Below are positions 1-8,827 of a stretch of 64,000 nt of DNA, piece by piece (position 1 is the stretch's first letter; every line of letters begins with the position of its first letter). Made by a program: the position numbers and the translations under genes. Under the pieces are notes generated by a model. The model had not been told where the DNA came from. It saw only the letters and a program-made list of their open reading frames with translations, and did no database searches. Source of the DNA: Pseudomonas bubulae (GTDB lineage Bacteria; Pseudomonadota; Gammaproteobacteria; Pseudomonadales; Pseudomonadaceae); assembly GCF_900618535.1 (NCBI RefSeq), contig NZ_UYJA01000003.1, forward strand, positions 124,001 to 188,000, given 5' to 3'.

Positions 1-19
1 ATCTCGACACCGCGGCTGA
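1..19 (+). CDS. hisG: ATP phosphoribosyltransferase, last codons only (partial)
   Basis: Only the final codons lie in the window: reading from base 2 gives S-R-H-R-G and then a TGA stop at 17-19. Pseudomonas HisG proteins of the short form end in a similar ESRHRG tail, and hisG normally sits directly before hisD, which follows here. HisG catalyses the first step of histidine synthesis. The call rests on five residues plus gene order, so it is an inference. The 148 bases between this stop and hisD hold no other gene that I can see. Confidence 0.7.
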
Positions 20-167
20 CTCACCTGCGCGGCTTCAGGTCGCGCCCATCTATCCGCGTAATAGCCAGAAATCTCAGGTACCCACGCGGATGGCTTGGTA
101 GTCTTGTGGTGCCTGAGCTGCGCAAAACCCTTATTCCAAGCATTCGCCCATTACCGAGGCCCTCGCT

Positions 168-1490
168 ATGACCGCTCCCACTGCAATTCGCCGACTCAAC
201 GCTGCTGACCCGGACTTCGCGCAGCATCTGGATCATCTGCTGAGCTGGGAAAGTGTGTCTGACGACTCGGTCAACCAGCGTGTGCTCGACATCATCAAGG
301 CTGTGCGTGAGCGGGGCGACGCTGCCCTGGTTGAGTTCACCCAGCGCTTTGACGGGCTTGAAGTGGCCTCGATGGCTGACCTGATCCTGCCGCGCGAGCG
401 CCTGGAACTGGCCCTGACCCGCATCACTGCGCCACAACGTGAAGCACTGGAAACGGCCGCACAGCGCGTGCGCAGCTACCACGAGAAACAGAAACAGGAC
501 TCCTGGAGCTACACCGAAGCCGATGGTACGGTGCTGGGCCAGAAAGTCACGCCGCTGGATCGCGCCGGTCTGTACGTACCGGGTGGCAAGGCGTCGTACC
601 CTTCGTCGGTGCTGATGAACGCGATTCCGGCCAAGGTTGCCGGCGTGACCGAAGTGGTGATGGTCGTGCCGACCCCGCGTGGCGAAATCAATGAGCTGGT
701 GCTGGCTGCCGCCTGCATTGCGGGCGTTGACCGGGTGTTCACCATTGGTGGCGCACAAGCGGTTGCGGCATTGGCTTATGGCACCGAAAGCGTACCCAAA
801 GTCGACAAGGTGGTAGGCCCGGGCAATATCTACGTCGCGACCGCCAAGCGTCATGTATTTGGCCAGGTAGGCATCGACATGATTGCCGGCCCTTCGGAGA
901 TCCTCGTCGTGTGCGACGGCCAGACCGACCCGGACTGGATTGCCATGGATTTGTTCTCCCAGGCCGAGCACGATGAAGACGCGCAAGCGATTCTGGTTAG
1001 CCCTGATGCCGAGTTCCTCGACAAGGTGGCGGCCAGCATCGCCAAACTGCTGCCGACCATGGAGCGGGCCGAAATCATCGAAACCTCGATCAATGGTCGT
1101 GGTGCGCTGATTCTGGTGAACGACATGCAGCAGGCTATCGACGTGGCCAACCGCATTGCTCCGGAACACCTGGAGCTATCGGTGGCAGACCCGCAAGCCT
1201 GGTTGCCGCAGATCCGCCACGCCGGTGCAATCTTTATGGGGCGTCACACCTCAGAGGCGCTGGGCGACTACTGCGCAGGGCCTAATCACGTACTGCCGAC
1301 TTCCGGTACGGCGCGTTTTTCGTCACCGCTTGGCGTTTATGATTTCCAGAAGCGCTCCTCGATTATCTTCTGCTCCGAGCAGGGTGCTTCCGACCTGGGC
1401 AAAACCGCTTCGATTCTCGCTCGCGGCGAATCGCTGACCGGTCACGCCCGCAGTGCTGAATACCGCATCCTCGCCGACAAACAGGGGTAA
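168..1490 (+). CDS. hisD: Histidinol dehydrogenase
   Basis: A full-length 440-residue protein that oxidises L-histidinol to L-histidine in two NAD-dependent steps, in the cytoplasm. The family signature [16 protein letters not shown] is present. The zinc ligands known from the E. coli enzyme can be matched to SQAEHDED (Gln and His), [10 protein letters not shown] (Asp) and the C-terminal TGHARSAEY (His), and the catalytic RIAPEHLEL segment is intact. The ATG at 168 follows directly after a GC-rich spacer. hisC starts six bases after the stop, so the two genes are almost certainly co-transcribed with the upstream hisG. Confidence 0.98.
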   Translation: MTAPTAIRRLNAADPDFAQHLDHLLSWESVSDDSVNQRVLDIIKAVRERGDAALVEFTQRFDGLEVASMADLILPRERLELALTRITAPQREALETAAQRVRSYHEKQKQDSWSYTEADGTVLGQKVTPLDRAGLYVPGGKASYPSSVLMNAIPAKVAGVTEVVMVVPTPRGEINELVLAAACIAGVDRVFTIGGAQAVAALAYGTESVPKVDKVVGPGNIYVATAKRHVFGQVGIDMIAGPSEILVVCDGQTDPDWIAMDLFSQAEHDEDAQAILVSPDAEFLDKVAASIAKLLPTMERAEIIETSINGRGALILVNDMQQAIDVANRIAPEHLELSVADPQAWLPQIRHAGAIFMGRHTSEALGDYCAGPNHVLPTSGTARFSSPLGVYDFQKRSSIIFCSEQGASDLGKTASILARGESLTGHARSAEYRILADKQG

Positions 1491-1495
1491 CAAGT

Positions 1496-2548
1496 ATGAG
1501 CAAGTTCTGGAGCCCATTCGTTAAAGCCCTGGTGCCTTATGTGCCGGGTGAGCAACCGAAGCTGACCAAACTGGTCAAGCTCAACACTAACGAAAACCCC
1601 TATGGGCCTTCGCCTAAAGCGCTGGCAGCGATGCAGGCCGAAATCAATGACAACCTGCGTTTATACCCCGACCCGAACAGCGACCTGCTTAAGCAGGCGG
1701 TGGCCGAGTATTACGGTGTGCAGACCAATCAGGTGTTTTTTGGCAACGGCTCGGACGAAGTGCTGGCCCATGTTTTCAATGGCCTGTTCCAGCACGACAA
1801 ACCGCTGCTGTTTCCGGATATAAGTTACAGTTTTTATCCGGTTTACTGCGGGTTGTATGGCATCGAGTTTGACGCCATAGCACTGGATGAGCAGTTCCAG
1901 ATCCAGCCTGCGGACTACACCCGGGCCAATGGCGGGATCATCTTCCCCAACCCCAATGCACCGACCGGTTGCCTGCTGGCGCTGGAGGCCATCGAACAGA
2001 TCCTCAAGGCCAACCCTGATTCGGTGGTCGTGGTGGATGAAGCGTATATCGACTTTGGCGGCGAAACGGCCATCAGCCTGGTGGACCGTTATCCGAACCT
2101 GCTGGTCACCCAGACCCTGTCCAAGTCGCGCTCCCTGGCCGGTTTGCGTGTCGGCCTGGCGGTGGGCCATCCGGATCTGATCGAAGCGCTGGAGCGAATC
2201 AAGAACAGCTTCAACTCCTATCCGCTTGATCGTATCGCCATTGTTGGCGCAGCGGCAGCGTTTGCCGACCGCGAATATTTCCAACAGACCTGCCAGTGGG
2301 TGATCGACAGTCGCGAGCAAGTGGTCGCGCAGTTGCAGGCGCTGGGCTTTGAAGTGCTGCCATCGGCCGCGAACTTTATCTTCGCCCGTCACCCGGAACA
2401 CGATGCGGCGGCGTTGGCGGCCAAGTTGCGTGATCAGGGGGTGATCGTGCGTCACTTCAAGCAACTGCGCATTGCCCAGTTCCTGCGCATCAGCATCGGC
2501 ACGCCGGAGCAGAATGCGGCGTTGATTGAAGGGTTGTCAGACTTGTAA
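1496..2548 (+). CDS. hisC: Histidinol-phosphate aminotransferase
   Basis: A 350-residue fold-type I PLP aminotransferase that makes L-histidinol phosphate from imidazole acetol phosphate and glutamate. The PLP lysine lies in [13 protein letters not shown], preceded by the cofactor-binding [12 protein letters not shown]; the substrate-phosphate-binding N-terminal segment [15 protein letters not shown] is typical. It begins five bases after the hisD stop with a GGGGTAACAAGT spacer serving as ribosome binding site, so it closes the hisG-hisD-hisC unit. It faces algW across a repeat at 2555-2651. Confidence 0.97.
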   Translation: MSKFWSPFVKALVPYVPGEQPKLTKLVKLNTNENPYGPSPKALAAMQAEINDNLRLYPDPNSDLLKQAVAEYYGVQTNQVFFGNGSDEVLAHVFNGLFQHDKPLLFPDISYSFYPVYCGLYGIEFDAIALDEQFQIQPADYTRANGGIIFPNPNAPTGCLLALEAIEQILKANPDSVVVVDEAYIDFGGETAISLVDRYPNLLVTQTLSKSRSLAGLRVGLAVGHPDLIEALERIKNSFNSYPLDRIAIVGAAAAFADREYFQQTCQWVIDSREQVVAQLQALGFEVLPSAANFIFARHPEHDAAALAAKLRDQGVIVRHFKQLRIAQFLRISIGTPEQNAALIEGLSDL

Positions 2549-2554
2549 CCGCTG

Positions 2555-2651
2555 CCCTCTCCCGGAGGGAGAGGGGACTAAAGCAAGAGCAGTATTCGCG
2601 CAGCAACACAAATCGGCCCCCTCTCCCTTTGGGAGAGGGCTGGGGTGAGGG
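2555..2651. repeat. Intergenic palindrome pair, CCCTCTCCC/GGGAGAGGG family, copy A
   Basis: Two hairpins, CCCTCTCCCGGAGGGAGAGGG and CCCTCTCCC-TTT-GGGAGAGGG, flank about 45 bases that contain GGACTAAAGCAAGAGCAG and CAAATC. The same arrangement occurs in reverse orientation at 7807-7909. It lies between the convergent genes hisC and algW. I infer a REP-like mobile palindrome family; the hairpins may also help transcript ending or stability. Confidence 0.8.
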
Positions 2652-2654
2652 TTT

Positions 2655-3809
2655 TCAGTCGTTCTGCGGCGGCTGCTCTTGCGGCGGTCGCAGGCCCACT
2701 GCGGCGGTGAGCTTGAGCTCTTTGCCGTTGCGCATGACCTGTATGGTGATTTTGTCCGAAGGTTTGATCCGCGCCACCTGATTCATCGAACGACGGCCAT
2801 CGCTGGCGGGTTCGCCATCAATGCTCAGAATCACGTCTCCCAGTTGCAAACCGGCTTTTTGCGCCGGGCCATCACGGAAAATCCCCGCCACGACAATTCC
2901 CGGACGACCACTGAGGCCAAACGACTCGGCCAGCTCCTGGGTCAACGGCTGCACTTCAATGCCCAGCCAGCCGCGAATCACCTGGCCGTGCTCGATGATC
3001 GACTTCATGACTTCCATGGCCAGATTGATCGGGATCGCAAAACCGATGCCCTGTGAGCCGCCGGACTTGGAGAAAATCGCGGTGTTGATGCCGGTCAGGT
3101 TACCGTTGGCATCCACCAGCGCGCCGCCCGAGTTACCCGGGTTGATCGCGGCATCCGTCTGGATAAAGTCTTCGTAGTTGTTCAGGCCCAACTGGTTGCG
3201 CCCGGTGGCACTGATAATGCCCATGGTGGTGGTCTGGCCAACGCCAAACGGGTTGCCGATCGCCAGGGCGATATCACCGATGCGCAGGGTGTCCGAGCGG
3301 CCGATGGTAATTGCAGGCAGGTTTTTCAGGTCGATCTTCAGTACTGCCAGGTCCGTTTCCGGGTCGCTACCAATAACCCGTGCATGTGTTTCGCGGCCGT
3401 CCTTGAGTGCCACCACAATCTGGTCGGCACCTGCGACTACATGGTTATTGGTCAGTAAATAGCCCTCGGGGCTCATCAGCACTGCCGAACCCAGGCTGGA
3501 CTCCATACGACGCTGTTTAGGCTCGTTGTTGCCGAAAAAGTGACGGAACTGCGGGTCTTCAAACAATGGGCGGGCGTTTTTGTTCACCACCTTGGTGGTG
3601 TACAAGTTGGCCACGGCAGGCGCGGCGCGCACCACTGCATCGGCGTAGGTCACGGGACCCTGCTGCATGTAACTGGTTTGCGGGGCTTGTTGCAGATTAA
3701 CGTCCAGGCTCGGCAGCCCAACCCATTGCGGGTAACGCTGAATAATCAGCAAAGCGATAAGCACGCCAGCCAGCAACGGCCAGCCAAAGAAACGCAAAGC
3801 CTTAAACAT
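2655..3809 (-). CDS. algW: Periplasmic serine protease of the DegS/HtrA type, AlgW
   Basis: A 384-residue, inner-membrane-anchored protease that, in Pseudomonas, cleaves the anti-sigma factor MucA after sensing misfolded outer-membrane proteins, releasing the envelope stress sigma factor. Residues 5-23 form a single membrane anchor. The catalytic triad is visible as His123 (TNNHVVAG), Asp153 (DPETDLAV) and Ser227 (NPGNSGGA), the same numbering as P. aeruginosa AlgW. One PDZ domain follows (about 280-370). I chose the ATG giving MFKALRFFGW because the open frame upstream lacks a hydrophobic start and an AGGA lies before this ATG. It is convergent with hisC and divergent from the Nif3-like gene. 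Confidence 0.95.
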   Translation of the reverse strand: MFKALRFFGWPLLAGVLIALLIIQRYPQWVGLPSLDVNLQQAPQTSYMQQGPVTYADAVVRAAPAVANLYTTKVVNKNARPLFEDPQFRHFFGNNEPKQRRMESSLGSAVLMSPEGYLLTNNHVVAGADQIVVALKDGRETHARVIGSDPETDLAVLKIDLKNLPAITIGRSDTLRIGDIALAIGNPFGVGQTTTMGIISATGRNQLGLNNYEDFIQTDAAINPGNSGGALVDANGNLTGINTAIFSKSGGSQGIGFAIPINLAMEVMKSIIEHGQVIRGWLGIEVQPLTQELAESFGLSGRPGIVVAGIFRDGPAQKAGLQLGDVILSIDGEPASDGRRSMNQVARIKPSDKITIQVMRNGKELKLTAAVGLRPPQEQPPQND

Positions 3810-3909
3810 TGAACTCAGTCCTGAAGGTTGCAGAGCCATTCTGACGGCCCATAATGACGCCATTATACGAGGGCCGCCCGGCTCTGAACGCTATATTTAG
3901 GAGTCTTTT

Positions 3910-4668
3910 ATGGCTGTCTCCCTGAGCACGCTGGTAGAAGAGGCAAATCGTTACCTCAACTGTGCCGCCATCGGCGATTACTGCCCCAATGGCTTGCAAG
4001 TCGAAGGCCGCCCGCAGGTGATGCGTATAGTCAGTGGCGTGACCGCCAGCCAGGCATTGCTGGATGCCGCAGTCGAGGCCCAGGCTGATCTGGTGCTGGT
4101 GCATCACGGCTACTTCTGGAAAGGCGAAGACCCGTGCGTTACCGGTATGAAGCAGCGCCGCCTGAAAACCCTGCTCAAGCACGATATCAGCCTGCTGGCC
4201 TACCACTTGCCGCTGGATCTGCATCCAGAAGTGGGCAACAACGTGCAATTGGCCCGGCAGCTGGATATCACCGTCGAAGGTCCGCTGGAACCGGGCAATT
4301 CGAAAGTGGTGGGGCTGGTGGGTTCCTTGGCCGAGCCTGTAACGGCCCGCGATTTTGCCCGCCGTGTGCAAGAAGCGCTGGGCCGTGAGCCGTTGCTGAT
4401 TGAAGGCAGCGAAATGATCCGTCGCGTGGGCTGGTGTACCGGTGGCGGGCAGGGCTTTATCGATCAGGCGGTACAGGCGGGGGTTGATCTGTACCTGAGT
4501 GGCGAAGCGTCAGAGCAGACTTTCCATAGTGCCAGGGAAAACGACATCAGCTTTATTGCCGCAGGCCATCACGCCACCGAACGTTATGGCGTGCAAGCCC
4601 TGGGGGATTACCTGGCGCGGCGCTTCGCCCTGGAACACCTGTTTATCGATTGCCCGAATCCGATCTGA
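3910..4668 (+). CDS. Nif3-like dinuclear metal centre protein (YbgI/DUF34 family)
   Basis: A 252-residue cytoplasmic protein of the Nif3/YbgI family, which forms hexameric toroids with a pair of metal ions in each subunit; E. coli YbgI and relatives have been linked to GTP cyclohydrolase-like or cofactor-repair roles, but the true reaction is unsettled. Metal ligands expected for the family are present in LVHHGYFWKG, HLPLDLHPEVGNN and the C-terminal GHHATERYG. The start has a good AGGAGTCTTTT spacer. It stands alone, divergent from algW, an arrangement also found in P. aeruginosa. Confidence 0.9.
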   Translation: MAVSLSTLVEEANRYLNCAAIGDYCPNGLQVEGRPQVMRIVSGVTASQALLDAAVEAQADLVLVHHGYFWKGEDPCVTGMKQRRLKTLLKHDISLLAYHLPLDLHPEVGNNVQLARQLDITVEGPLEPGNSKVVGLVGSLAEPVTARDFARRVQEALGREPLLIEGSEMIRRVGWCTGGGQGFIDQAVQAGVDLYLSGEASEQTFHSARENDISFIAAGHHATERYGVQALGDYLARRFALEHLFIDCPNPI

Positions 4669-4685
4669 GCATTGGAGTTGAACCC

Positions 4686-4772
4686 TGTGGGAGCGGGCTT
4701 GCTCGCGATCGAATCAACGCGTTCTTGCTGTATAACCGCATTGCCTGCATCGCGAGCAAGCCCGCTCCCACA
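4686..4772. repeat. REP palindrome pair, copy 1
   Basis: Two inverted REP units face each other: TGTGGGAGCGGGCTTGCTCG at the left and its reverse complement ending in CCCGCTCCCACA at the right, joined by about 40 bases. This is the common Pseudomonas REP family. It lies between the Nif3-like gene and cysD. No other element is evident in the remaining bases up to cysD at 4916, which should hold the cysD promoter. Confidence 0.93.
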
Positions 4773-4915
4773 TGGAGTAATCGCCCAAACTCCGAGGTCT
4801 ATTCTTAGACCGTTTCGATCTAGTTGGCGCCATCTATAGAAGAGGGTGCTGTGCTAGCATTCGCCCCTCGAACACGGCCCGCAGGCCGTTCATAAGATAG
4901 CTTTCGTGAGTAGCC

Positions 4916-5833
4916 ATGGTCGACAAACTGACGCACCTGAAACAGCTGGAGGCGGAAAGCATCCACATCATCCGCGAGGTGGCCGCCGAGTTCGATAACC
5001 CGGTGATGCTGTACTCGATCGGTAAAGATTCCGCCGTGATGCTGCACCTTGCTCGCAAGGCGTTTTTCCCTGGCAAGCTGCCGTTTCCGGTGATGCATGT
5101 CGACACCCAGTGGAAATTCCAGGAGATGTACAGCTTTCGCGACAAGATGGTCGCCGAGCTGGGCCTGGACCTGATCACTCACGTCAACCCGGACGGCGTG
5201 GCACAAGGGATTAACCCTTTCACCCACGGCAGCGCCAAGCATACCGATATCATGAAGACCGAGGGCCTGAAGCAGGCTCTGGACAAATACGGTTTTGATG
5301 CCGCCTTTGGTGGTGCGCGTCGCGATGAAGAAAAATCCCGTGCCAAAGAGCGCGTGTATTCCTTCCGTGACAGCAAGCACCGCTGGGACCCGAAAAATCA
5401 GCGGCCCGAGTTGTGGAACGTCTACAACGGCAACGTCAACAAAGGCGAATCGATTCGCGTGTTCCCGTTGTCGAACTGGACCGAGCTGGATATCTGGCAG
5501 TACATCTACCTCGAAGGCATCCCGATTGTGCCGCTGTACTTCGCCGCAGAACGCGAAGTGATCGAGAAGAACGGCACGCTGATCATGATCGACGACGAGC
5601 GCATCCTTGAGCACCTGTCTGATGAAGACAAGGCGCGTATCGTCAAGAAAAAGGTCCGTTTCCGGACGCTTGGCTGCTACCCGCTGACCGGCGCGGTGGA
5701 GTCCGAGGCTGAAACCCTGACCGACATCATCCAGGAAATGCTCCTGACGCGAACTTCCGAGCGCCAGGGCCGAGTCATCGATCACGATGGCGCAGGCTCG
5801 ATGGAAGATAAAAAACGTCAAGGTTATTTCTAA
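4916..5833 (+). CDS. cysD: Sulfate adenylyltransferase subunit 2
   Basis: A 305-residue PP-loop ATP pyrophosphatase that, with CysN, makes adenosine 5'-phosphosulfate from ATP and sulfate. The PP-loop [18 protein letters not shown] lies near residue 37, and the conserved [16 protein letters not shown] and [19 protein letters not shown] segments follow. It is full length for the family. The cysNC start is nine bases after its stop, so they form one operon. In Pseudomonas this operon is under cysteine-regulon (CysB) control; I did not identify a binding site. Confidence 0.98.
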   Translation: MVDKLTHLKQLEAESIHIIREVAAEFDNPVMLYSIGKDSAVMLHLARKAFFPGKLPFPVMHVDTQWKFQEMYSFRDKMVAELGLDLITHVNPDGVAQGINPFTHGSAKHTDIMKTEGLKQALDKYGFDAAFGGARRDEEKSRAKERVYSFRDSKHRWDPKNQRPELWNVYNGNVNKGESIRVFPLSNWTELDIWQYIYLEGIPIVPLYFAAEREVIEKNGTLIMIDDERILEHLSDEDKARIVKKKVRFRTLGCYPLTGAVESEAETLTDIIQEMLLTRTSERQGRVIDHDGAGSMEDKKRQGYF

Positions 5834-5842
5834 GGGGTTGTC

Positions 5843-7741
5843 ATGTCGCACGTATCTGATTTGATCAGCGAGGACATCCTCGCCTACCTGGGCCAGCACG
5901 AACGCAAAGAAATGCTGCGTTTCCTGACCTGTGGCAACGTCGACGACGGCAAGAGCACCCTGATCGGGCGCTTGCTGCACGACTCCAAGATGATCTACGA
6001 AGACCATCTGGAAGCCATTACCCGCGACTCGAAAAAAAGCGGTACCACAGGCGACGATATCGACCTGGCGCTGCTGGTAGACGGCCTGCAAGCTGAGCGC
6101 GAGCAGGGTATTACCATCGACGTGGCTTATCGTTATTTCTCCACCGCCAAGCGCAAATTCATCATTGCCGACACCCCTGGCCATGAGCAGTACACCCGCA
6201 ACATGGCCACCGGTGCATCGACCTGTGACCTGGCGATCATTCTGGTGGATGCCCGTTACGGCGTGCAGACCCAGACCCGTCGCCACAGCTTTATTGCTTC
6301 GTTGCTGGGCATCAAGCATATCGTTGTGGCCATCAACAAGATGGACCTCAAGGGTTTCGACGAGGGTGTGTTCGAGTCGATCAAGGCCGACTACCTGAAG
6401 TTCGCCGAAGGCTTGAAGATGAAGCCTACCAGCCTGCACTTTGTGCCGATGTCCGCCCTTAAAGGCGACAACGTGGTGAACAAGTCCGAGCGCTCGCCGT
6501 GGTACACCGGCCAGTCGCTGATGGAAATCCTCGAAACCGTGGAAGTGGCGGCCGACCGCAACCTCACCGACCTGCGCTTCCCGGTGCAGTACGTGAACCG
6601 TCCGAACCTGAACTTCCGTGGTTTTGCCGGTACCCTGGCCAGCGGCATCGTGCACAAGGGCGATGAAATCGTCGTATTGCCCTCGGGCAAGAGCAGCCGG
6701 GTCAAATCCATCGTTACCTTTGAAGGTGAGCTGGAACACGCAGGCCCGGGCCAGGCAGTTACGCTGACCATGGAAGACGAGATCGACATCTCCCGTGGGG
6801 ACCTGTTGGTGCATGCCGACAATGTGCCGCTGGTGACTGACAACTTCGAAGCCATGCTGGTGTGGATGGCTGAAGAGCCGATGCTGCCGGGCAAGAAGTA
6901 CGACATCAAGCGCGCCACCAGCTATGTACCGGGTTCGATTGCCAGCATCATCAACAAGGTCGATGTGAACACCCTGGAAGAGGGCCCGGCCAGCGCCTTG
7001 CAACTGAACGAGATCGGCAAGGTCAAGATCAGCCTCGATGCACCGATCGCCCTGGACGGCTACGCCAGCAACCGCACCACCGGTTCGTTTATCATCATCG
7101 ACCGTTTGACCAATGGCACTGTCGGTGCCGGGATGATCGTTGCACAGCCGTTGAGTCATGGCAGCGCGACCCATCATGGTAAATTGGCGCATGTGGCGGT
7201 TGAAGAGCGTGCCCAGCGCTTTGGCCAGCAACCCGCCACAGTGCTGTTCAGCGGCCTGTCCGGCGCCGGCAAGAGCACTCTGGCCTATGCTGTTGAGCGC
7301 AAGCTGTTCGACATGGGCCGTGCGGTGTTTGTACTCGATGGTCAGAACCTGCGCCATGACCTGAACAAGGGGCTGCCACAGGATCGTGCCGGTCGTACGG
7401 AAAACTGGCGTCGTGCCGCTCACGTGGCGCGTCAGTTTAACGAAGCGGGCTTGCTGACATTGGCCGCGTTCGTGGCACCGGATGCCGAAGGCCGTGAACA
7501 GGCGAAGGCGCTGATCGGCAGCGACCGTCTGCTTACCGTATATGTGCAGGCATCCCCGGCCGTATGCGCCGAGCGAGACCCGCAAGGTTTGTATGCGGCG
7601 GGTGGCGACAATATTCCGGGTGAGTCCTTCCCGTATGACGTGCCGTTGAATGCCGACCTGGTGGTCGACACGCAAACGCTGTCACTGGAAGAAAGCGTCA
7701 AGCAGGTGCTGGACCTGTTGCGTCAACGCGGCGCAATTTAA
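5843..7741 (+). CDS. cysN: Bifunctional sulfate adenylyltransferase subunit 1 / APS kinase
   Basis: A 632-residue fusion. Residues 1-450 or so are the CysN GTPase with P-loop [19 protein letters not shown], switch segment [12 protein letters not shown] and NKMD; GTP hydrolysis here drives APS formation by CysD. The rest is CysC, APS kinase, with Walker [17 protein letters not shown] and the substrate segment [13 protein letters not shown], making PAPS. The fused form, often called cysNC, is usual in Pseudomonas. It follows cysD in one operon and is ended by a strong terminator. An RBS AAGGGGTTGTC precedes the ATG. Confidence 0.97.
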   Translation: MSHVSDLISEDILAYLGQHERKEMLRFLTCGNVDDGKSTLIGRLLHDSKMIYEDHLEAITRDSKKSGTTGDDIDLALLVDGLQAEREQGITIDVAYRYFSTAKRKFIIADTPGHEQYTRNMATGASTCDLAIILVDARYGVQTQTRRHSFIASLLGIKHIVVAINKMDLKGFDEGVFESIKADYLKFAEGLKMKPTSLHFVPMSALKGDNVVNKSERSPWYTGQSLMEILETVEVAADRNLTDLRFPVQYVNRPNLNFRGFAGTLASGIVHKGDEIVVLPSGKSSRVKSIVTFEGELEHAGPGQAVTLTMEDEIDISRGDLLVHADNVPLVTDNFEAMLVWMAEEPMLPGKKYDIKRATSYVPGSIASIINKVDVNTLEEGPASALQLNEIGKVKISLDAPIALDGYASNRTTGSFIIIDRLTNGTVGAGMIVAQPLSHGSATHHGKLAHVAVEERAQRFGQQPATVLFSGLSGAGKSTLAYAVERKLFDMGRAVFVLDGQNLRHDLNKGLPQDRAGRTENWRRAAHVARQFNEAGLLTLAAFVAPDAEGREQAKALIGSDRLLTVYVQASPAVCAERDPQGLYAAGGDNIPGESFPYDVPLNADLVVDTQTLSLEESVKQVLDLLRQRGAI

Positions 7742-7749
7742 GCCGCACT

Positions 7750-7787
7750 AAAAAGCCCGCCACCGAGTGATCGGTGGCGGGCTTTTT
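7750..7787 (+). terminator. Rho-independent terminator after cysNC
   Basis: A long stem AAAAAGCCCGCCACCGA, a four-base loop and the exact complement ending in a run of T. It lies nine bases after the cysNC stop. The A-run on its left side would let it also stop transcripts coming from the minus-strand acyltransferase. Confidence 0.93.
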
Positions 7788-7806
7788 GTTGGGCGCTGTA
7801 TTTTCC

Positions 7807-7909
7807 CCCAGCCCTCTCCCGAGGGAGAGGGAGCTGATTTGTGGTGTTGTACAGGTCTGCTTTTGCCTTTAGTCCCCTCTCCCTTTGGGAGAGGGTTAGG
7901 GTGAGGGGC
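7807..7909. repeat. Intergenic palindrome pair, CCCTCTCCC/GGGAGAGGG family, copy B
   Basis: This copy is the inverted counterpart of 2555-2651: reading its reverse complement gives a GGGAGAGGG hairpin, then GGACTAAAGGCAAAAGCAG, then CAAATC and a second hairpin. It sits between the convergent cysNC and acyltransferase genes, just as copy A sits between hisC and algW. Confidence 0.8.
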
Positions 7910-7921
7910 TTTTGATCTTCT

Positions 7922-8827
7922 TCACTGTGCCGGATAGTCCCGATGCAACTGCTCCAGCAAGCGGTCCTTCTCTTCCCAGAGCTGGTTGATCCAGCCCTGG
8001 AACGCCAGGCGGTACTCCGGGTCCTGGTCGTAGTTCTTGCCCAGGAATTCATCGGGTATTTGCAGCTCTTCAAACACCACGACTACGTCCTTCACATTGC
8101 CGCACAACAAGTCCCAGTACCCCGGACGCCCGCCCGGGTAGTGGATGGTCACGTTGACGATTGATTTCAGCTGTTCGCCCATCGCGTCCAGGACGAAGGC
8201 GATACCGCCGGCCTTGGGCTTGAGCAGGTAGCGAAACGGCGAGTTCTGTTGCGCATGCTTGGCTTCGGTGAAGCGCGTGCCTTCGACGAAGTTGAAGATG
8301 CCCACCGACTGGTTCTTGAATTTGGCGCAGGTCTTGCGCGTAGTTGCCAGGTCAGCGCCTTTCTTTTCCGGGTGCCTGGCCAGGTACGCCTTCGAATAGC
8401 GTTTCATAAACGGAAAGCCCAGTGCCCACCACGCCAGGCCAATCACCGGAACCCAGATCAGTTCCTGTTTAAGGAAGAACTTCAGCGGACGGATGCGTTT
8501 GTTAAGCACATATTGAAGCACCATGATGTCAACCCAGCTCTGGTGGTTGCTGGTCACCAGATACGAGTGCTCATAGTCCAGCCCTTCAAGGCCTTTGATA
8601 TGCCAGCGGGTCTTGCGTATCAGGTCCATCCAGCGGTTGTTGTTGCCGACCCAGGCTTCGTGGATCCGGCGCATCAATTCGTCGGTCAGCCGTTGCGCCG
8701 CCGGGAACGGCAGGCACAGCTTGAAAATCGCGACGATAAACAACGGCGTGCAACACAGGATGGTGTTGATCGCCAGCAGCAGTGAAGCGATGACGCCGCG
8801 TATCGGCGCAGGCAGAAAGTCCAGCAT
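7922..8827 (-). CDS. Membrane acyltransferase of the 1-acylglycerol-3-phosphate type (YihG-like)
   Basis: A 301-residue PlsC-superfamily enzyme expected to move a fatty acyl group to a lysophospholipid or related acceptor at the inner membrane. The acyltransferase motif HX4D is seen as His95 to Asp100 in NHQSWVD, and the glycerol-phosphate-binding block appears as FVEGTRFTEAKHAQQ. Hydrophobic segments span about residues 12-40 and 120-140. It resembles E. coli YihG more than PlsC in length. The ATG follows directly on the pta stop (TAAATG), so the two are translationally coupled. Confidence 0.88.
   Translation of the reverse strand: MLDFLPAPIRGVIASLLLAINTILCCTPLFIVAIFKLCLPFPAAQRLTDELMRRIHEAWVGNNNRWMDLIRKTRWHIKGLEGLDYEHSYLVTSNHQSWVDIMVLQYVLNKRIRPLKFFLKQELIWVPVIGLAWWALGFPFMKRYSKAYLARHPEKKGADLATTRKTCAKFKNQSVGIFNFVEGTRFTEAKHAQQNSPFRYLLKPKAGGIAFVLDAMGEQLKSIVNVTIHYPGGRPGYWDLLCGNVKDVVVVFEELQIPDEFLGKNYDQDPEYRLAFQGWINQLWEEKDRLLEQLHRDYPAQ

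Noticed and set aside
4820..7675. 951-residue minus-strand open frame over cysD-cysNC
   Set aside because: Exact antisense of two clear genes, rich in His, Gln and Val as expected for a shadow frame of high-GC coding DNA; no start signal or family match.
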